NCBI GenBank assembly: GCA_029721515.1
Contig: CM056561.1
Span: 9,222,501 to 9,286,500 of the forward strand
Direction: 5' to 3'
DNA: 64,000 nucleotides
Source: Synanceia verrucosa
Lineage: Eukaryota; Chordata; Actinopteri; Perciformes; Synanceiidae
Shown here one piece after another: positions 29,341 to 43,328 of the stretch (its first letter is position 1; every line of letters starts with the position of its first letter). The notes beneath the pieces are model-generated. The model searched no databases. It saw only the letters and a list, made by a program, of their open reading frames with translations, and was not told the DNA's origin. The position numbers and the translations under genes were made by a program.

Positions 29341-32300
29341 GGCTGACCCTGACTGGATGTCGACTTTTTATGATGCTGTCGTGCTTGTGTTGACAGTCGA
29401 CCAGGTGGTGATGTGCTGAGCGGCTCTTGGAGCATCTTGTTCTCTGGGATAAAAGAGAGGCCCCCCTCCCCTCCTCCTCAGGCCCTGTCATTTACAGGAT
29501 GGCCAACAGGAGAACAGTGTTCTCAACACAACCTCACAGCAGATGTTTGCCCCGGTACAATCTGTACAAATGTCAAATTGAATTCATTGCCATGTCCTTA
29601 GCTCAGCAGCCAGAACCTTGGGGTTGACTGTGATTATACATACTTTGGTTGAAACACTAATTAAACCAACTACAAACTACGGGGGCCTGGCCCAGTTGGC
29701 AGCAGCTGTCAATAGTGTGACAGAACAGCTTTCGTGTTTGGTAAATGATCTAACTTGTTTAGGCAGGGAAATCGCTGTCGGCTGACGGAAGTTCAACCAG
29801 CACAGTATTGATGTTCTTTTAGCAGACCGCAGGCAATTTAGCACGGCAGAGTGTAGGCACAAAAAGAAAATCCAGCCTAATAGATGGTGCACGGAGAGCC
29901 AGAACTCTCTGTGAGTTCTTCATATTGTGGTTTTTGGAGACTCGCTTATCAGCAGAACACGCAGGATCAACCCTCCAGCAGAAAGGCACCGTTGCCATCC
30001 AATCTGCTTTCACTGGCAAAAGCGCTTACAGCAGGAAAAACACGAGTGCTGATTCTTCAGCGTGTGCATCCCTGACCTGTGAAAGCAGAGCTTATTCAGT
30101 CATTCTCCAGCAGAAAGGCGCCGCGCAGCAGGGAACGGCTGTCTATTTAACAGCCTTTCACATGCACTCTGCTCCACCAGCCAAGGTCCTTTCACTATTC
30201 AGTCACCTAAAGGCTAAAGAGGACTGAGAAAATGATGTTTATTTCACCTGGTATCCACCTGAGACCTTGTAGGTTTACAGGAACATTTTTATTACTGTTT
30301 TATCTGTATATGTTATTATGTGATATGAAATTCCTAATGAAGTGAACTAACAGACCACAATTTTGTCAGCTATATCCTGTAAAGATTACATTAAATAAAG
30401 ATTAAACATTAATAGGAATGCTGTTCATGATACTTCTGTCATACTTAACCACATACACATTGACTCCAGCTGAAATGCCCTACAGCTACAGTCACTATGA
30501 GGATGGTAGAAAAGTGGAGCACCACTCACTGAAACGATGCACTGTACAGCCTGTCATGGCCAAAAAAGAACACCAAGTCCAGAAGTCAAGCACATACATA
30601 ATTAGACCATGGTTTGATTTAGTTCAGAGAAATGCATCCCCCTTTACCTCAGCTGAAATGAATCAGGAAGCCGTCTTCCCTCCTCTGGCTGCAGACCGTG
30701 GAGGAAGCAGGAGGAGCACAGGTTCATGCTACACTAATGGATGTTTACACAGCTCACTATCAGCCAGCAGAACCCAGAAATCACATGCTCCCTGCACTCT
30801 GCAGCCAAACTGCCTTGAAACTTTTAGCAGGGATTTTTATTCGCAGAGAGATTTTTTTTAGGGATGGTTGTGGTTGGATTTGATGTCGATTGTCCATTGT
30901 TATCCTCTGCTGGCTCTTTATTTGTCCACGGCTCGGCCCTCCCCCTCCTGAGCTCTCTCCTGTTCTCTCCTCCTTCCTCTGCTCTTGCCAGTAACGGCCT
31001 TAACCGTTTGGCTTCATGTCAAAGCAGGGGCCTTTTGTGGCTCTGTCACAAATCTGCCAGGAAAAACAGAAACCATCTGTTCAGGCCTGGGCCTGAGAGG
31101 GGATGAGGGTGTAAATACACAAGTTTAGCCCTCGCCCTCGGCCCTGCCCGTGCACACAGGACCACCGAGCCCAGCGGATCCAGCACTCCCACTCAGCCTC
31201 AACCTGCACTCCCACTCACAATGAAACTGTAGTCAATAGAGGTGTCATGGTTAACCCCAGTCAGTGTAAATTAAAGTGGAACATAAAATGGTCAAAATGC
31301 AGTCCAAATCTGTTGCTACAAATAAAGTGCACTTGCCACAAATTAAAATTAATTTTATTTGAATGAAGAGTTTGAGCAACAGATCCCTCTCCCAGGAAGG
31401 ACAGACTTGCAATAGATGGCATTTGTACAGAGTAACAACATTGAAAAACACACATGGTCTCTCTATATAACAACAGTGAATACATGTGAAATTGTATGGC
31501 GAGAAAATGTCCAAGGGGATGAAGCGCAGCATCAGGCTGTTGGCAACACGTCGTGCTCTCCACCACACCAAACAGATGAAGCCTGGGCAGCCAAACAGTC
31601 ACTCCACCAAATAAACAGCACCCATGGATACCTATGAGATGAGAAAGCACAGGGACTCTCTGGGAGAAAGCTAGTTAGTAACATGCATTTGTGGGACATG
31701 AATGGATTCCAATGGGGAGGGAGAGGAAACACATCTTCCTCTCCACTGCTTTTATACAATCTTTGGCTGCACTAAACAGCACAGATTATTTTTACATTAA
31801 TTTATGCCAACTTCTATAAATGTGGTATGAATCTTTGCAAGATGGATGACAAAGATGTTTCTCAGAGATGGTTGGGTATCAAGAAAATATGCTGTACATA
31901 ATCTTGAACTCCACATCCATTTCTCTCTCACACACACACTGTATGTAGACGACCATTTTAAGTGGCAATAACTGGAATGGAGGCCCTGAGTGTCGTGATA
32001 GGAGGGTAAGCCCTTTCCTTGTCGGATAATCCACTGGCCAGAAAGCTCCTGCAGATGGAAGCAGTCTAAAAGGCCTTATAATACTGAGCTTATGTTGTCA
32101 CTATCTCATGTACTGCGGGGCGGCTGCACACTCTGTACTGCTCTGCAGTGATTTAGTGGACTGGGTGGAAATTATACTAAGGGGGCCGGGCCCCAATCTT
32201 GATTTCTATTTCAAGTATGTCCATAAATTTTTAGCTGGTATTTTAGATGCAGGTTCATGGAATGGTTTCCGATTTAATGTGGTCTTCATTTTATGAAGAA

Positions 32301-33201
32301 ATGGCAACTTGAACTGGCTAAACACCCAATCATGGAGAGGAAACACAACATAAAGAAAGTTCAAGTGTTGCTGTGGGCACACGGCAACATGCCAAAGTGA
32401 CTTTGACAGAGAAAAGTACACAGGCAGTGTGAGAGATCAGACATAATGTGACTTCAGGGAAACCAAATTTGGCAATTGTTGATCTCTCTACTGCAAAAGT
32501 CCTCTCAACCATGATATCAACTCACAGATATTATATATAGTTCCGCTACACAATGAAAGTCTTGCAATCATCAGTCTATTCATTGTTGTGACTGTGTTAA
32601 AAAAATATTGCAAACATTACAAAATTTACTTCTTTTTTTTTTAATTAAGACTCCAACGCATGTTCTTTCTTAAATTTTTTTCAACCCTTTCTATTTACAT
32701 CTGGCTCCACTGCACACCTGTTAATTCTCACTCAAAAGCCCAAGTTAATGTTTTCATTAGCCTCTGCCTAATGTAATGGTTCTTGACACAGTGTAAGTGA
32801 TGGAGAGGCAGGGTGACCTTTCCCTGTGTCTGCCAAGCTGTTGTTCAGGCCGTGTAGTTGTCAGCCTGCAGCGAGGAGGCAGAGAGGCACTGCTGAGAAC
32901 AGTCATTAAGCGCAGAGCAAAGCCAGCGCTCGGCGCCACTCGACACTTTTGATCTGCACATTTCAATTAGATTTCACATCAGGACGCCTGCCTTCCCCCA
33001 GTTAGCACCTGCGTCCTGCCTTCCCAACTGGCCAGCCAGGCTGAAGAGGGAAAGTTGTGTTACCAGCCTGAAATAGATGCACAAACACATGGTCACATAA
33101 TAGAGCTTTTTTTGATGATGTAATCACTCGTCATTAGCTGCTTTGTTGTTGTCATGACTATGAAGATATTATACCTACATAACTACAGAAGTTTCTACAG
33201 G

Positions 33202-33374
<173 letters not shown>

Positions 33375-35396
33375 CTGTCACTGTATCCTGACAGTAGTGC
33401 AAGAAAAATCACATCTGTGTCCTCTTGTGCTCCTAATTGTATTCGCAGGTTTCCACCGTGCCCATAAAAAATAGCCAGACAGAAAGCAGAGCCGTCTTTA
33501 CAGCAGCTGTCAGTCACTGCTCACAGAGCTCGCAAACTCTCATCAAACTGTCAAACTAGGCAGTGCAGATCAAATATGAATCAGTTTCTGTTACTGCAAT
33601 GCCCATCTCTGGCCTCAGACATTTTCAGAAGTGAGCCAAAATCAAGCACCGCCCACCTGCCGAACAGTTGACATTGACAGCTGCTGCAGAGACTTCCTCA
33701 TATCTGATTGGTTGTTTATCTTCGGCACTGCAAAATCTGTCATCAGGATCACAGGAGACACAGAGGAACAGGTTGTATCTGATGCTCCACTGTCAAGATT
33801 TAGTGACTTTTTTTTTTGGGATCTACTGACTTCTGCTGATTTGTTTCTGCCGAGCTCCTACATGTGGAATCGTTCCCAGCGCACCAGATGTACTCATCTT
33901 GAGGTCTTAAAAACCCGGCCACAAGCCGTGGGGCTTAGGACAGTTTTACTCTGGAACAGCACCTTAATTTACCCTGAAATTTGAGAAGGTTTCATTGAGC
34001 TCAGACGCCCTCAGTAGACATTCCCAGTACTGCTTCGCCCGATAAGACAGAGTCCTACAGCCACTGCTAGATATGAATTTCCCCTAAGAGTCTCAAGAAG
34101 GCAGATCTTATTAAACAAGCCTAAGCCCACTGAGTCAAGCTTTTTCTGCCAATCAAAGACTTTACTTGTTCCTTAATGTCAGATGTGATAATGGTGCAAT
34201 CACTGGCCAATGCCGGACCTGTGTTTTCTCAGCAAACAACAAGAAACCAGCTAGCCTCAAGTAGTTCTGTATTTCACAAGATAAGAAATTAAAGCTGCAG
34301 TCACCTTTAACTTTCCCTTAATACCAGCCGTTAAGACTTTGAAATCCCTGGCTTTGTCATATTTTCTCTTGTTGTTAAATTAGAGTACACCATTTCATCA
34401 TATCCTCTCCCGCCGTTGTTTGCCTTGGAACAGTTTGATAGACGATGTTTTTAGAGAGCATTGCACTGACTAATTTATGTCAAGTTTCTCAGCTGAAGCG
34501 TAGAAGAAAAACAATCAATAGCCATTAAACCCTGGGAGCTTTGTTGAACAGCAGTTTAAGAGACCTCAGACAGTAAATGGGTGCCCTCTGGGCTGTAAAG
34601 ATTACAGGTGACTTACTGGTGACTTCCACCAAACCTTCATGAATTTGTTATAGAGCCAGTGGAGGACCACTAACAAAGTGAGGGTTCATGGTGAGGGAGA
34701 ACAGGAAACTACATAATTATGCCTGACTCCTGTCGCTGCTTTTCAAGCCTTGCGTATGATGAGTGTGGCCGGAAAAGTGGCAGTTAATATGCACAGGCTG
34801 CCTCAGCAAAGTGCTTTCTGATCTGTGATTGCATGTGTTAATGTTTCAGTTGGGTATTGATTTCCTGGCGGCCTTTTGTGCACAGGATTTATCCGCCTCG
34901 CTCGCTGGCAAAGCGCGCCCCTCCGAATGTTTGATTAAAGTTCAATTGACTCTTCCAGTGAAGGGGCGAGGAGCCATTTCACTCCCTATTTGTAGCGCCA
35001 AAGCTCTGCCTGACATGTTCTTTTGTTCCTATTCAAGCTCCTGCCACCCAGGCAGCCACCAATGCACTGATCCTAATATCCCTGCATTCAGTGAGCCTCC
35101 TCGCCTAATCCTGGGACAGACAGGGCCGCAGCATAAACATTCCCGGCCCTCGACAAATCCTGGCATGGACTTTCCCCTCCATGGCCTTTCACTGTGAAAT
35201 ACTGCACTGACAACTAATGTTTATTTTCCACATATTTTATTCAACCTGAGTGACTATTTTCCAATTTTTCGAAACAACTTGGACAAACACGTCTTTAATT
35301 CTTTTTATTTCACTCACCTCTCTGCAGTCAGAAGTGATGCGTCTTTGTGCTCATTCCTCCTGTTTGAGTTGTTTTGTATTTGCCCATTTTAACTGA

Positions 35397-35597
<201 letters not shown>

Positions 35598-35644
35598 TGA
35601 CCCCTTCAGTAGAAGCCAGAGAGGGCGAGCCAGACATGACCTGA

Positions 35645-36553
<909 letters not shown>

Positions 36554-36714
36554 TGAATCATAGCCTCAAAGTCCCTGGAGCCTGAGTACACAGCAGTACT
36601 GGCATCATCTGTAAACCAGTAGCACAGGGACTGATGTGTGAATTTGGTTCTTCTGTCCAAATGATATGAAGCCGTGATGTCAGTCATGTTTCATGTTGAC
36701 TCTGTTGTTATCAG

Positions 36715-36876
36715 ATGTCAACGCTACGCAGTGGTCGTAAGAAGCAGACAGCCAGTCCTGATGGCAGAGCCTCGCCTACCAACGAGGATTTGCGCTCCAG
36801 CGGACGCACCTCCCCCAGCGCAGCAAGCACTGACAGCACGGACAGCAAGACAGACTCCATGAAGAAGCCCAGCAAG
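36715..36876 (+). CDS. rere: rere visible exon 12 (Ser-rich; begins with ATG)
   Basis: Encodes 54 residues starting [20 protein letters not shown], then a Ser/Thr/Asp-rich stretch. Acceptor TTATCAG ends at 36714 and the exon opens with ATG. From memory, the annotated human short RERE isoform starts at this Met, so a transcript with a non-coding upstream exon could begin translation here. Donor AAG|GTAAAT at 36876/36877, phase 0. Confidence 0.97.
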
Positions 36877-36968
36877 GTAAATGCAGCACAGACTGCTTGA
36901 TCTTTGTTCTGCTGTGCACATATCTCTGTGAAATGTACGCTAACGGCTCTGCTGCTTTGGCTCCACAG

Positions 36969-37082
36969 AAGATTAAAGAGGAGGCTCCTTCACCTATGAA
37001 GAGTGCCAAACGGCAACGAGAGAAGGGAGCCTCAGACACAGAGGAGCCCGAGAGGGCCAGCGCCAAAAAGTCCAAGACACAA
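36969..37082 (+). CDS. rere: rere visible exon 13 (basic, Lys-rich)
   Basis: Encodes 38 residues: [20 protein letters not shown] then [22 protein letters not shown] is a sumoylation-type motif, and KSAKRQREK and AKKSK are basic nuclear-localisation-like clusters. Acceptor CCACAG ends at 36968; donor CAA|GTGAGT at 37082/37083, phase 0. Confidence 0.96.
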
Positions 37083-37183
37083 GTGAGTCTGTGGGCTTTG
37101 TTTTTGTTGTCCGGATGCGTTTCAGTGCTACTCTTAGACGTTTGTTTTATGAAACTCATCCTTCTCTCTCTGCTGTCCCTCAG

Positions 37184-38544
37184 GAGCTGAGTCGGCCGGA
37201 CTCGCCGTCAGAATGCGAGGGGGAGGGCGAGGGCGAGAGCTCTGATGGGCGCAGCATCAATGAGGAGCTCAGTAGCGATCCTAAAGACATTGACCAGGAC
37301 AACCGGAGCTCCTCCCCCAGCATCCCCAGCCCGCGTGACAATGAGAGCGACTCAGATTCGTCTGCACAGCAGCAGCAGCTCCTGCAGAGCCAGCACCCCC
37401 CAGTCATCCAGTGTCAACCAGGCACCTCAGCTGCCTCCTCGGCGCCGCCTCCACCTGCAACCTCAGCCCCATCGCTGCCCCCCCAGGTCTCCCCCACAGC
37501 AGCCTCCACCACTCTACCTCCCCAGCCTCTGCCCCAGGCAAGCCCGATGTCTCTCATCCAATCAGGAGCGTCTCTCCACCCTCAAAGGATTCCCTCTCCG
37601 CATTCACCTTTGACTCAGGCTCCACCTCCTGGCCCTCCAGCCCCACCTCAGTCATTACCCAGCTCACATCACGGGCCCATGCCTCCCATGCCACATCCAC
37701 TTCAGCCTGGCCCCTCACACATGCCTCACCCTCACTCCATGCCCCCTCAGGGCTTCCCTGTGGGTCAGTCTCAGGTCCCGCCCTTGCCAATCTCTGGCCA
37801 ATCACAGCCGAGGCCGCACACGCCTCCTTCCCAGTCATCCGCTCAGAGTGGTGCCCAGCCGCCCAGAGAGCAGCCGCTGCCCCCTGCCCCAATGTCCATG
37901 CCTCACATCAAGCCTCCACCAACCACGCCCATACCTCAGATACCCAACCCACAGTCCCACAAACACTCAACCCACGTTTCGGCACCTCCGTTCCCTCAGA
38001 TGCCTTCAAACCTGCCTCCACCTCCTGCCCTCAAACCCCTCAGCTCTTTATCCAACCACCATCCTCCATCAGCACACCCACCCCCCCTGCAGCTCATGCC
38101 TCAGGGGCAGCAGCTTCAGCCTCCACCAGCCCAGCCTCCAGTTCTCACTCAGTCCCAGAGCCTCCCACCATCATCCAGCCACCAACCTCCCCCAGCTCCT
38201 CCTCTGCCGCCCTCTGCAGCAGCATCGCACCCCAACGGGCCACCACAGCCGCCATTCTCCTCTCACCCTTTCAGTACAGTTCTACCTCCAACTGGCCCTC
38301 CTCCATCCTCATCAAACTCTATGCCCGGCATACAGCCTCCATCTTCCTCTGCTCCACCCTCATCTATTTCCATGCCTCTGCCTGCCTCGGTCACTTGTGC
38401 CGCCCCAATCCTCCCACCCGTACACATCAAAGAGGAGCCTCTGGACGAAACAGAGGAGCCAGAAAGCCCTCCACCCCCACAGAGAAGCCCGTCCCCAGAG
38501 CCTACCATCGTCAATACACCCAGCCATGCCAGCCAGTCAGCACG
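37184..38544 (+). CDS. rere: rere visible exon 14 (large proline-rich exon)
   Basis: A 1361-nt exon encoding visible residues 499-951. It opens [20 protein letters not shown], continues with conserved [19 protein letters not shown], then a short Gln run (QQQQLLQSQ) and about 400 residues dominated by Pro, Ser, Gln and His. Near the end come conserved [20 protein letters not shown] and [19 protein letters not shown]. This is the atrophin proline-rich region. Because the DNA is C-rich and stop-poor, two other frames are also open for hundreds of codons; conservation with RERE identifies the frame given. Acceptor CCCTCAG ends at 37183; donor CG|GTACGT at 38544/38545. Confidence 0.96.
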
Positions 38545-39194
38545 GTACGTCTGCCACCGATTTCCACCCAAAAACCGTTTGTAAAATAGGAAAACAAACA
38601 CCTGCACATGCTGTTGTTTATTAGTAGTCTGTTGAGCCGTTTACGATCTTGTCTGGGGATGCTGATTAGCACAACCAACAACAAAGAGTTTCTGCCTTCA
38701 GATTTTAAGGCTTTGATGCAAGCAACAAAATAAAATGTCCTCAGCAAAACAGGCAACCAAGGCCACAATTAGCCCGGAGCTCCAAGGGGCTGGTGGTGAG
38801 GAATTATCGGGAATGCAGAGCAGGGAGATTAATTACTGTGAGATGCGAGTGAACTGAGGCCTCTGAATATGAGTATCTGTTGTTGCCATGTGCTTTAGTG
38901 GCTTTCAGACTGCCAATGAATAGCAATGAGGGTTTTAATACATACTCAACATAGCAGCAGAAGTGAATGCCAAGGGAGTTTGTTTCCTTTTGAATAATGG
39001 ACCAGTGTAAGCTAATACAAGCTGTCTTCTCAGCTAATGGGACATTATCCTGCTATTCGACATTACACACATGAATATCTCTCTGGCCTATTTTGTTTTG
39101 TGTTCAAGAAGTGTTACTTTCTGAACTGGAGCATCCTTCCATTTTAAAATTGAATGAGCAAATATGGAATGATTTATCTTTTCCATGACCACAG
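38545..39194 (+). other. rere intron between visible exons 14 and 15
   Basis: About 0.65 kb; no repeat or other feature recognised. Confidence 0.9.
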
Positions 39195-39417
39195 GTTCTA
39201 CAAGCACCTGGACCGGGGTTACAACTCGTGTGCTAGGACAGATTACTACTTCACTCCGCTGGCTTCTTCTAAACTGGCCAAGAAACGGGAGGAAGCTCTG
39301 GAGAAAGCCAAGAGGGAAGCAGAGCAGAAACTGAGGGAAGAGAAGGAGAGAGAGAGGGAGAGGGAAAAAGAGCGAGAAAGAGAGCGGGAACGGGAAAAAG
39401 AAGCAGAACGAGCTGCG
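39195..39417 (+). CDS. rere: rere visible exon 15 (Arg/Glu dipeptide repeats)
   Basis: Encodes [20 protein letters not shown] then [20 protein letters not shown], followed by an extended run of alternating Arg/Glu/Lys residues ending in EAERAA. This charged helical repeat gives the gene its name and in atrophins mediates dimer-type interactions. Acceptor CCACAG ends at 39194; donor GCG|GTGAGT at 39417/39418, phase 0. Confidence 0.97.
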
Positions 39418-39501
39418 GTGAGTGGTTTCTCCCTTTGGTTTACCAGTGGTTCATTGATTTGCTTTTAAACTTGACTAAAGGCGACGTTTGTCTCCTCGCA
39501 G

Positions 39502-40222
39502 AAAGCCTCCAGTTCCTCTCACGACGGCAGAATGGGTGAACCTCAGATGGCCGGCCCCGCCCACATGCGTTCACCCTATGACGGCCCCCCCACTACCATC
39601 GCAGCTGTGCCTCCGTACATCGGCCCTGACACCCCCGCCCTACGCACCCTCAGCGAGTACGCCCGACCCCACGTCATGTCCCCCACCAATCGAAACCATC
39701 CCTTCTTCGTGTCCCTCAACCCCGCAGACCCGCTGCTGGCTTATCACATGCCCAGCTTGTACAACGCCGACCCGGCCATGCGGGAGCGCGAACTACGAGA
39801 GCGGGAGATGCGTGAGAGGGAGATTCGGGAGAGGGAGCTGAGGGAGAGGATGAAACCTGGCTTTGAAGTTAAGCCTCCAGAGATGGACACACTTCACCCT
39901 TCCACAAACCCCATGGAGCACTTTGCCCGGCACGGGGCCATCACGTTGCCCCCCATGGCCGGCCCTCACCCTTTCGCCTCCTTCCATCCCGGCCTGAACC
40001 CATTAGAGCGCGAGCGGCTGGCCCTCGCTGGGCCCCAGCTGCGACCAGAAATGAGCTACCCAGAGAGGTTGGCTGCAGAGAGACTCCATGCTGAGCGGAT
40101 GGCCACGGTGGCCAACGACCCCATCGCCCGTCTACAGATGTTCAACGTCACCCCACACCACCACCAGCACTCCCATATACACTCCCATCTACACCTCCAC
40201 CAGCAAGATCCTCTCCACCAAG
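39502..40222 (+). CDS. rere: rere visible exon 16 (atrophin C-terminal region)
   Basis: Encodes visible residues 1027-1266 plus one base. Landmarks in order: [40 protein letters not shown], a second Arg/Glu repeat ([20 protein letters not shown]) followed by [36 protein letters not shown] and the His-rich [20 protein letters not shown]. All are conserved in the atrophin C-terminus. Acceptor CTCGCAG ends at 39501; donor G|GTAAAA at 40222/40223. Reading through the donor gives only a few more codons, so intron retention would truncate the protein. Confidence 0.97.
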
Positions 40223-41310
40223 GTAAAAGAAAGCCCTGCACATACAAATAGCTCTTAAAAGTACACATCAAAGTAAATGTAATCATAACTATATCATATA
40301 AAGAGATAGATCTCTTTGTGTCATTACATTACACACATTTTATATTAAAGTTTTACGCATTCAGCATATTTGATACATCAGTCTATATGTACAATTATAT
40401 ATTTATAAATGCATTTATATTTTTATTTTAGCTTTCTGAGTTGTGATGTGATGTTGATGTTGTGTAATGGTTTTTTACTTATGTATTTTACATGGAAACT
40501 ATATTTGTATTATGAGCTCAAATGTAACAAAAATATAATTAAAAAAAAGTGGAGGACCAAGAAAAAAAACCTTGGGGAACTCCACAGATTAGCAAAGTTT
40601 GGTTACCTTGGTTATTTAAATGTTATCAAGACATTTTATTGGAACACCCTTCAGTCCATTAAATCCAGTTTTCTTATAAGAATATTGTGATTAATGGTTC
40701 AATCAAATGTTTTGAATACATAAACCAGTTGCAAGGTTCACATTGTTTAATTGGAGGCAGTAAAAATGTTGCTAACCAGTTGAAAAAAGATAAGCTTCTT
40801 TGAAAAACTTGATTGATTTCTTATGAGTAACTTAAGCTACTGATAAGTAGATGAAAATTAAATTTTGAGAAGGTTAATAGAATGAAGTTGTCTGTAAATA
40901 CAATTTTGATGATAATATCTAATACTTCTCTCATAACAGTGAAGAGTGAACGGAAGGGACTTTGAGTTAATTATAATCTGGCTAGAAATTTGACCGAATG
41001 ACCTGAAACGTCACCTCATATTTTATTGCCTCTGTACTAATGTACAGCATTGACATAGGAGATTGGATTAAAGTATATTATATCATCATTTCATCTGGGA
41101 TAGAGCCAACAGTTGCTTTACAGTGGGTAAATATAGTCAAGTCATCCCTGCACTCTTTTGGTCAACCTTGAGAGGAGTAACATAATATTAGGCTGTGTAT
41201 TGCTAATGCTAGGAGCCTGTAGCATGCACTGTCTGTTGTGAAATGAGTGCACCTTGAACCTCAGACTCTGACTCCAGAAGGTGGTGGTGAATGTCTTGTG
41301 TGTCCTCCAG
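40223..41310 (+). other. rere intron between visible exons 16 and 17
   Basis: About 1.1 kb, AT-rich, largely filled by a decayed dispersed repeat (about 40540-41060). The acceptor is TCCTCCAG ending at 41310. Confidence 0.85.
40540..41060 (+). repeat. Decayed dispersed repeat
   Basis: 'ggaccaagaaaa' with CCTTGGGGAACTCCACAG, then ATATTGTGATTAATGGTTCA followed by ATCAAATGTTTTG, match from memory the later part of a long repeat common in fish ('accctgtggaacaccaca ... tgatcaatggtgtcaaatgc'). The fragment at 1200-1380 appears to come from the earlier part of the same family, in the same orientation. Class not assigned. Confidence 0.45.
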
Positions 41311-41451
41311 GCTCTGGGGGCCATCCCCTGGCAGTAGATCCCCTGGCAGCAGGACCTCACCTGGCTCGCTTCCCTTACCCACCCGGCGCCATCCCTAACC
41401 CTCTCCTCGGCCAGCCGCACGAACACGAGATGCTGCGCCACCCGGTCTTCG
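41311..41451 (+). CDS. rere: rere visible exon 17 (atrophin C-terminal region)
   Basis: Encodes [40 protein letters not shown] and MLRHPVFG, closely matching the vertebrate RERE C-terminus. Acceptor ends at 41310; donor G|GTAGGC at 41451/41452; the split Gly codon is completed by GT of exon 18. Confidence 0.96.
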
Positions 41452-41489
41452 GTAGGCTGCCCGCCAACATCATCTCTCATCAACAGTGA

Positions 41490-41783
<294 letters not shown>

Positions 41784-41836
41784 TAGCTGTATGTGCCTGC
41801 CTGACATTAATATTATTGTTGTCTCTTGTGTTTCAG

Positions 41837-41870
41837 CCGGCTGAAGAAGGAGAGCGACAAGCAGCTGTAA
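41837..41870 (+). CDS. rere: rere visible exon 19 (C-terminus and stop)
   Basis: Completes the split Ser codon, then RLKKESDKQL and TAA at 41868-41870, the conserved RERE terminus. Acceptor TTTCAG ends at 41836. The exon continues into the 3' UTR. Confidence 0.97.
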
Positions 41871-43289
41871 CCAGCCAAGGGAGGCAGCAAACTGACAGGT
41901 GCAGGACACAGGAAGTTGTTACAGAAATGTTCATTCAGTTTTGAAGAACAGAAAAGGCCAAGCGGATCGTCTGAGAAAATCTTCTGATAATCTTTTTTTT
42001 TTTTTTTGTTCCTGTCAAGGATTTTTTTTATTTTTCTTATTATTTTTCAAGACATTGACTTTCTTTTGGTATATAGCCAGTAGTAACAACGTCTTCAAGA
42101 CTCCTGCATGACAAGCTTCCCTGACGTTTTTTTGTAGGTGCTAGAACAAGACACTGTGCTTATCAACAAAAAAAAACTACAAAAAAAGACAAGACCGGTC
42201 AGGCCATTTATGGAAAAATAACAAGTGCTATCTTAAACTCAACATTTATTTTAATACATTGTTGGAGGTTTTTCATAATTTTAAGAAAAGCTACAGCATG
42301 GCGTTTTTGAGTCTGTAAATAGTATATATAAACATATAATTATTATTATAATTATTATTATTATTACTAGGTGTGGACTCCAAACCAAGTCGTTTCAACC
42401 TCCAGTATAATTGTTTTGAAGCATTATCCCTTGTTTCAGAGGGGAGCACCATGGCATTATATGAGCAGTTTCTGAGAGGGTTGTGGTTCAGTTTGTAACG
42501 TTCCTCTGACATCACTGTGTTAGATTTAGTCCTACGCTATGTAAACCATAAAGCTGTCACACCCACACCCATTCATCACACACCTTTGACACGCAGCAGG
42601 TTGTCAGAATGTGTAACTCAACGCGTTGAGTTAATGATTTGAAACACTTGAAGAGGCGACGCAGTAGTCGTCCAGGTTTCTGTGGAGTGCACACTGAAGC
42701 CATGAATGAGAAAGAAAACAGTTTGCACTGAGAGTTTCCTCGAGCTCCACTCACTGATTGGTTTTGCTTTAAAGTTGATATTTAAGTGAATACATTGAAG
42801 TAATACTTGATTACTTTTTTGTTTTTACCGAGAATGATTTTAATTATGATTTTAAACACGTGGACGCCAGAAACATTGAACTGAAGTTTTTATTTTTTTA
42901 AATTACCAGGACCTGAATTTTAACTTTGTTCGTTACATCAGGAGGCTAACAGGACTTAAGGATTGTGTTCAATGTGTGAATGGTTGTGAGTCGATGCTTC
43001 ACCTGGTCCAGTCGCTCATGTTCGTTGCAGGGCTCATGTCCCACTCGCTGTAATAATGTTCACTGTGACACTGGGGGAGGGGGGGGGGGTCTGCCAACAT
43101 GTGATGACCAGGAGCTGGAGGGTTGACGATTGTGTGCGAGCGAGCGTGTTTTCGTTGTTTTCGTATGCCTTGATTCCTTCATACACACTCACACACACAC
43201 TCCTGGGCCTCGGGACTGGTGTGTTTGTGTTTGCCACTGACTGTTACAAGTTGTGTTGACCTGTCGTACCAGTGCCCATGACCCCAAGG

Positions 43290-43291
<2 letters not shown>

Positions 43292-43324
<33 letters not shown>
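43292..43324. repeat. Poly(T) run of about 33 bases in the 3' UTR
   Basis: Uninterrupted T; an A-run in the opposite sense, or simple slippage. Confidence 0.97.

Positions 43325-43328
<4 letters not shown>

Noticed and set aside
37411..38624. Long open frames of 392 and 258 codons as separate genes
   Set aside because: They overlap the well-conserved RERE proline-rich exon in other frames, have no start or splice context of their own, and follow from C-rich, stop-poor sequence. Kept only as a low-probability dual-coding question.
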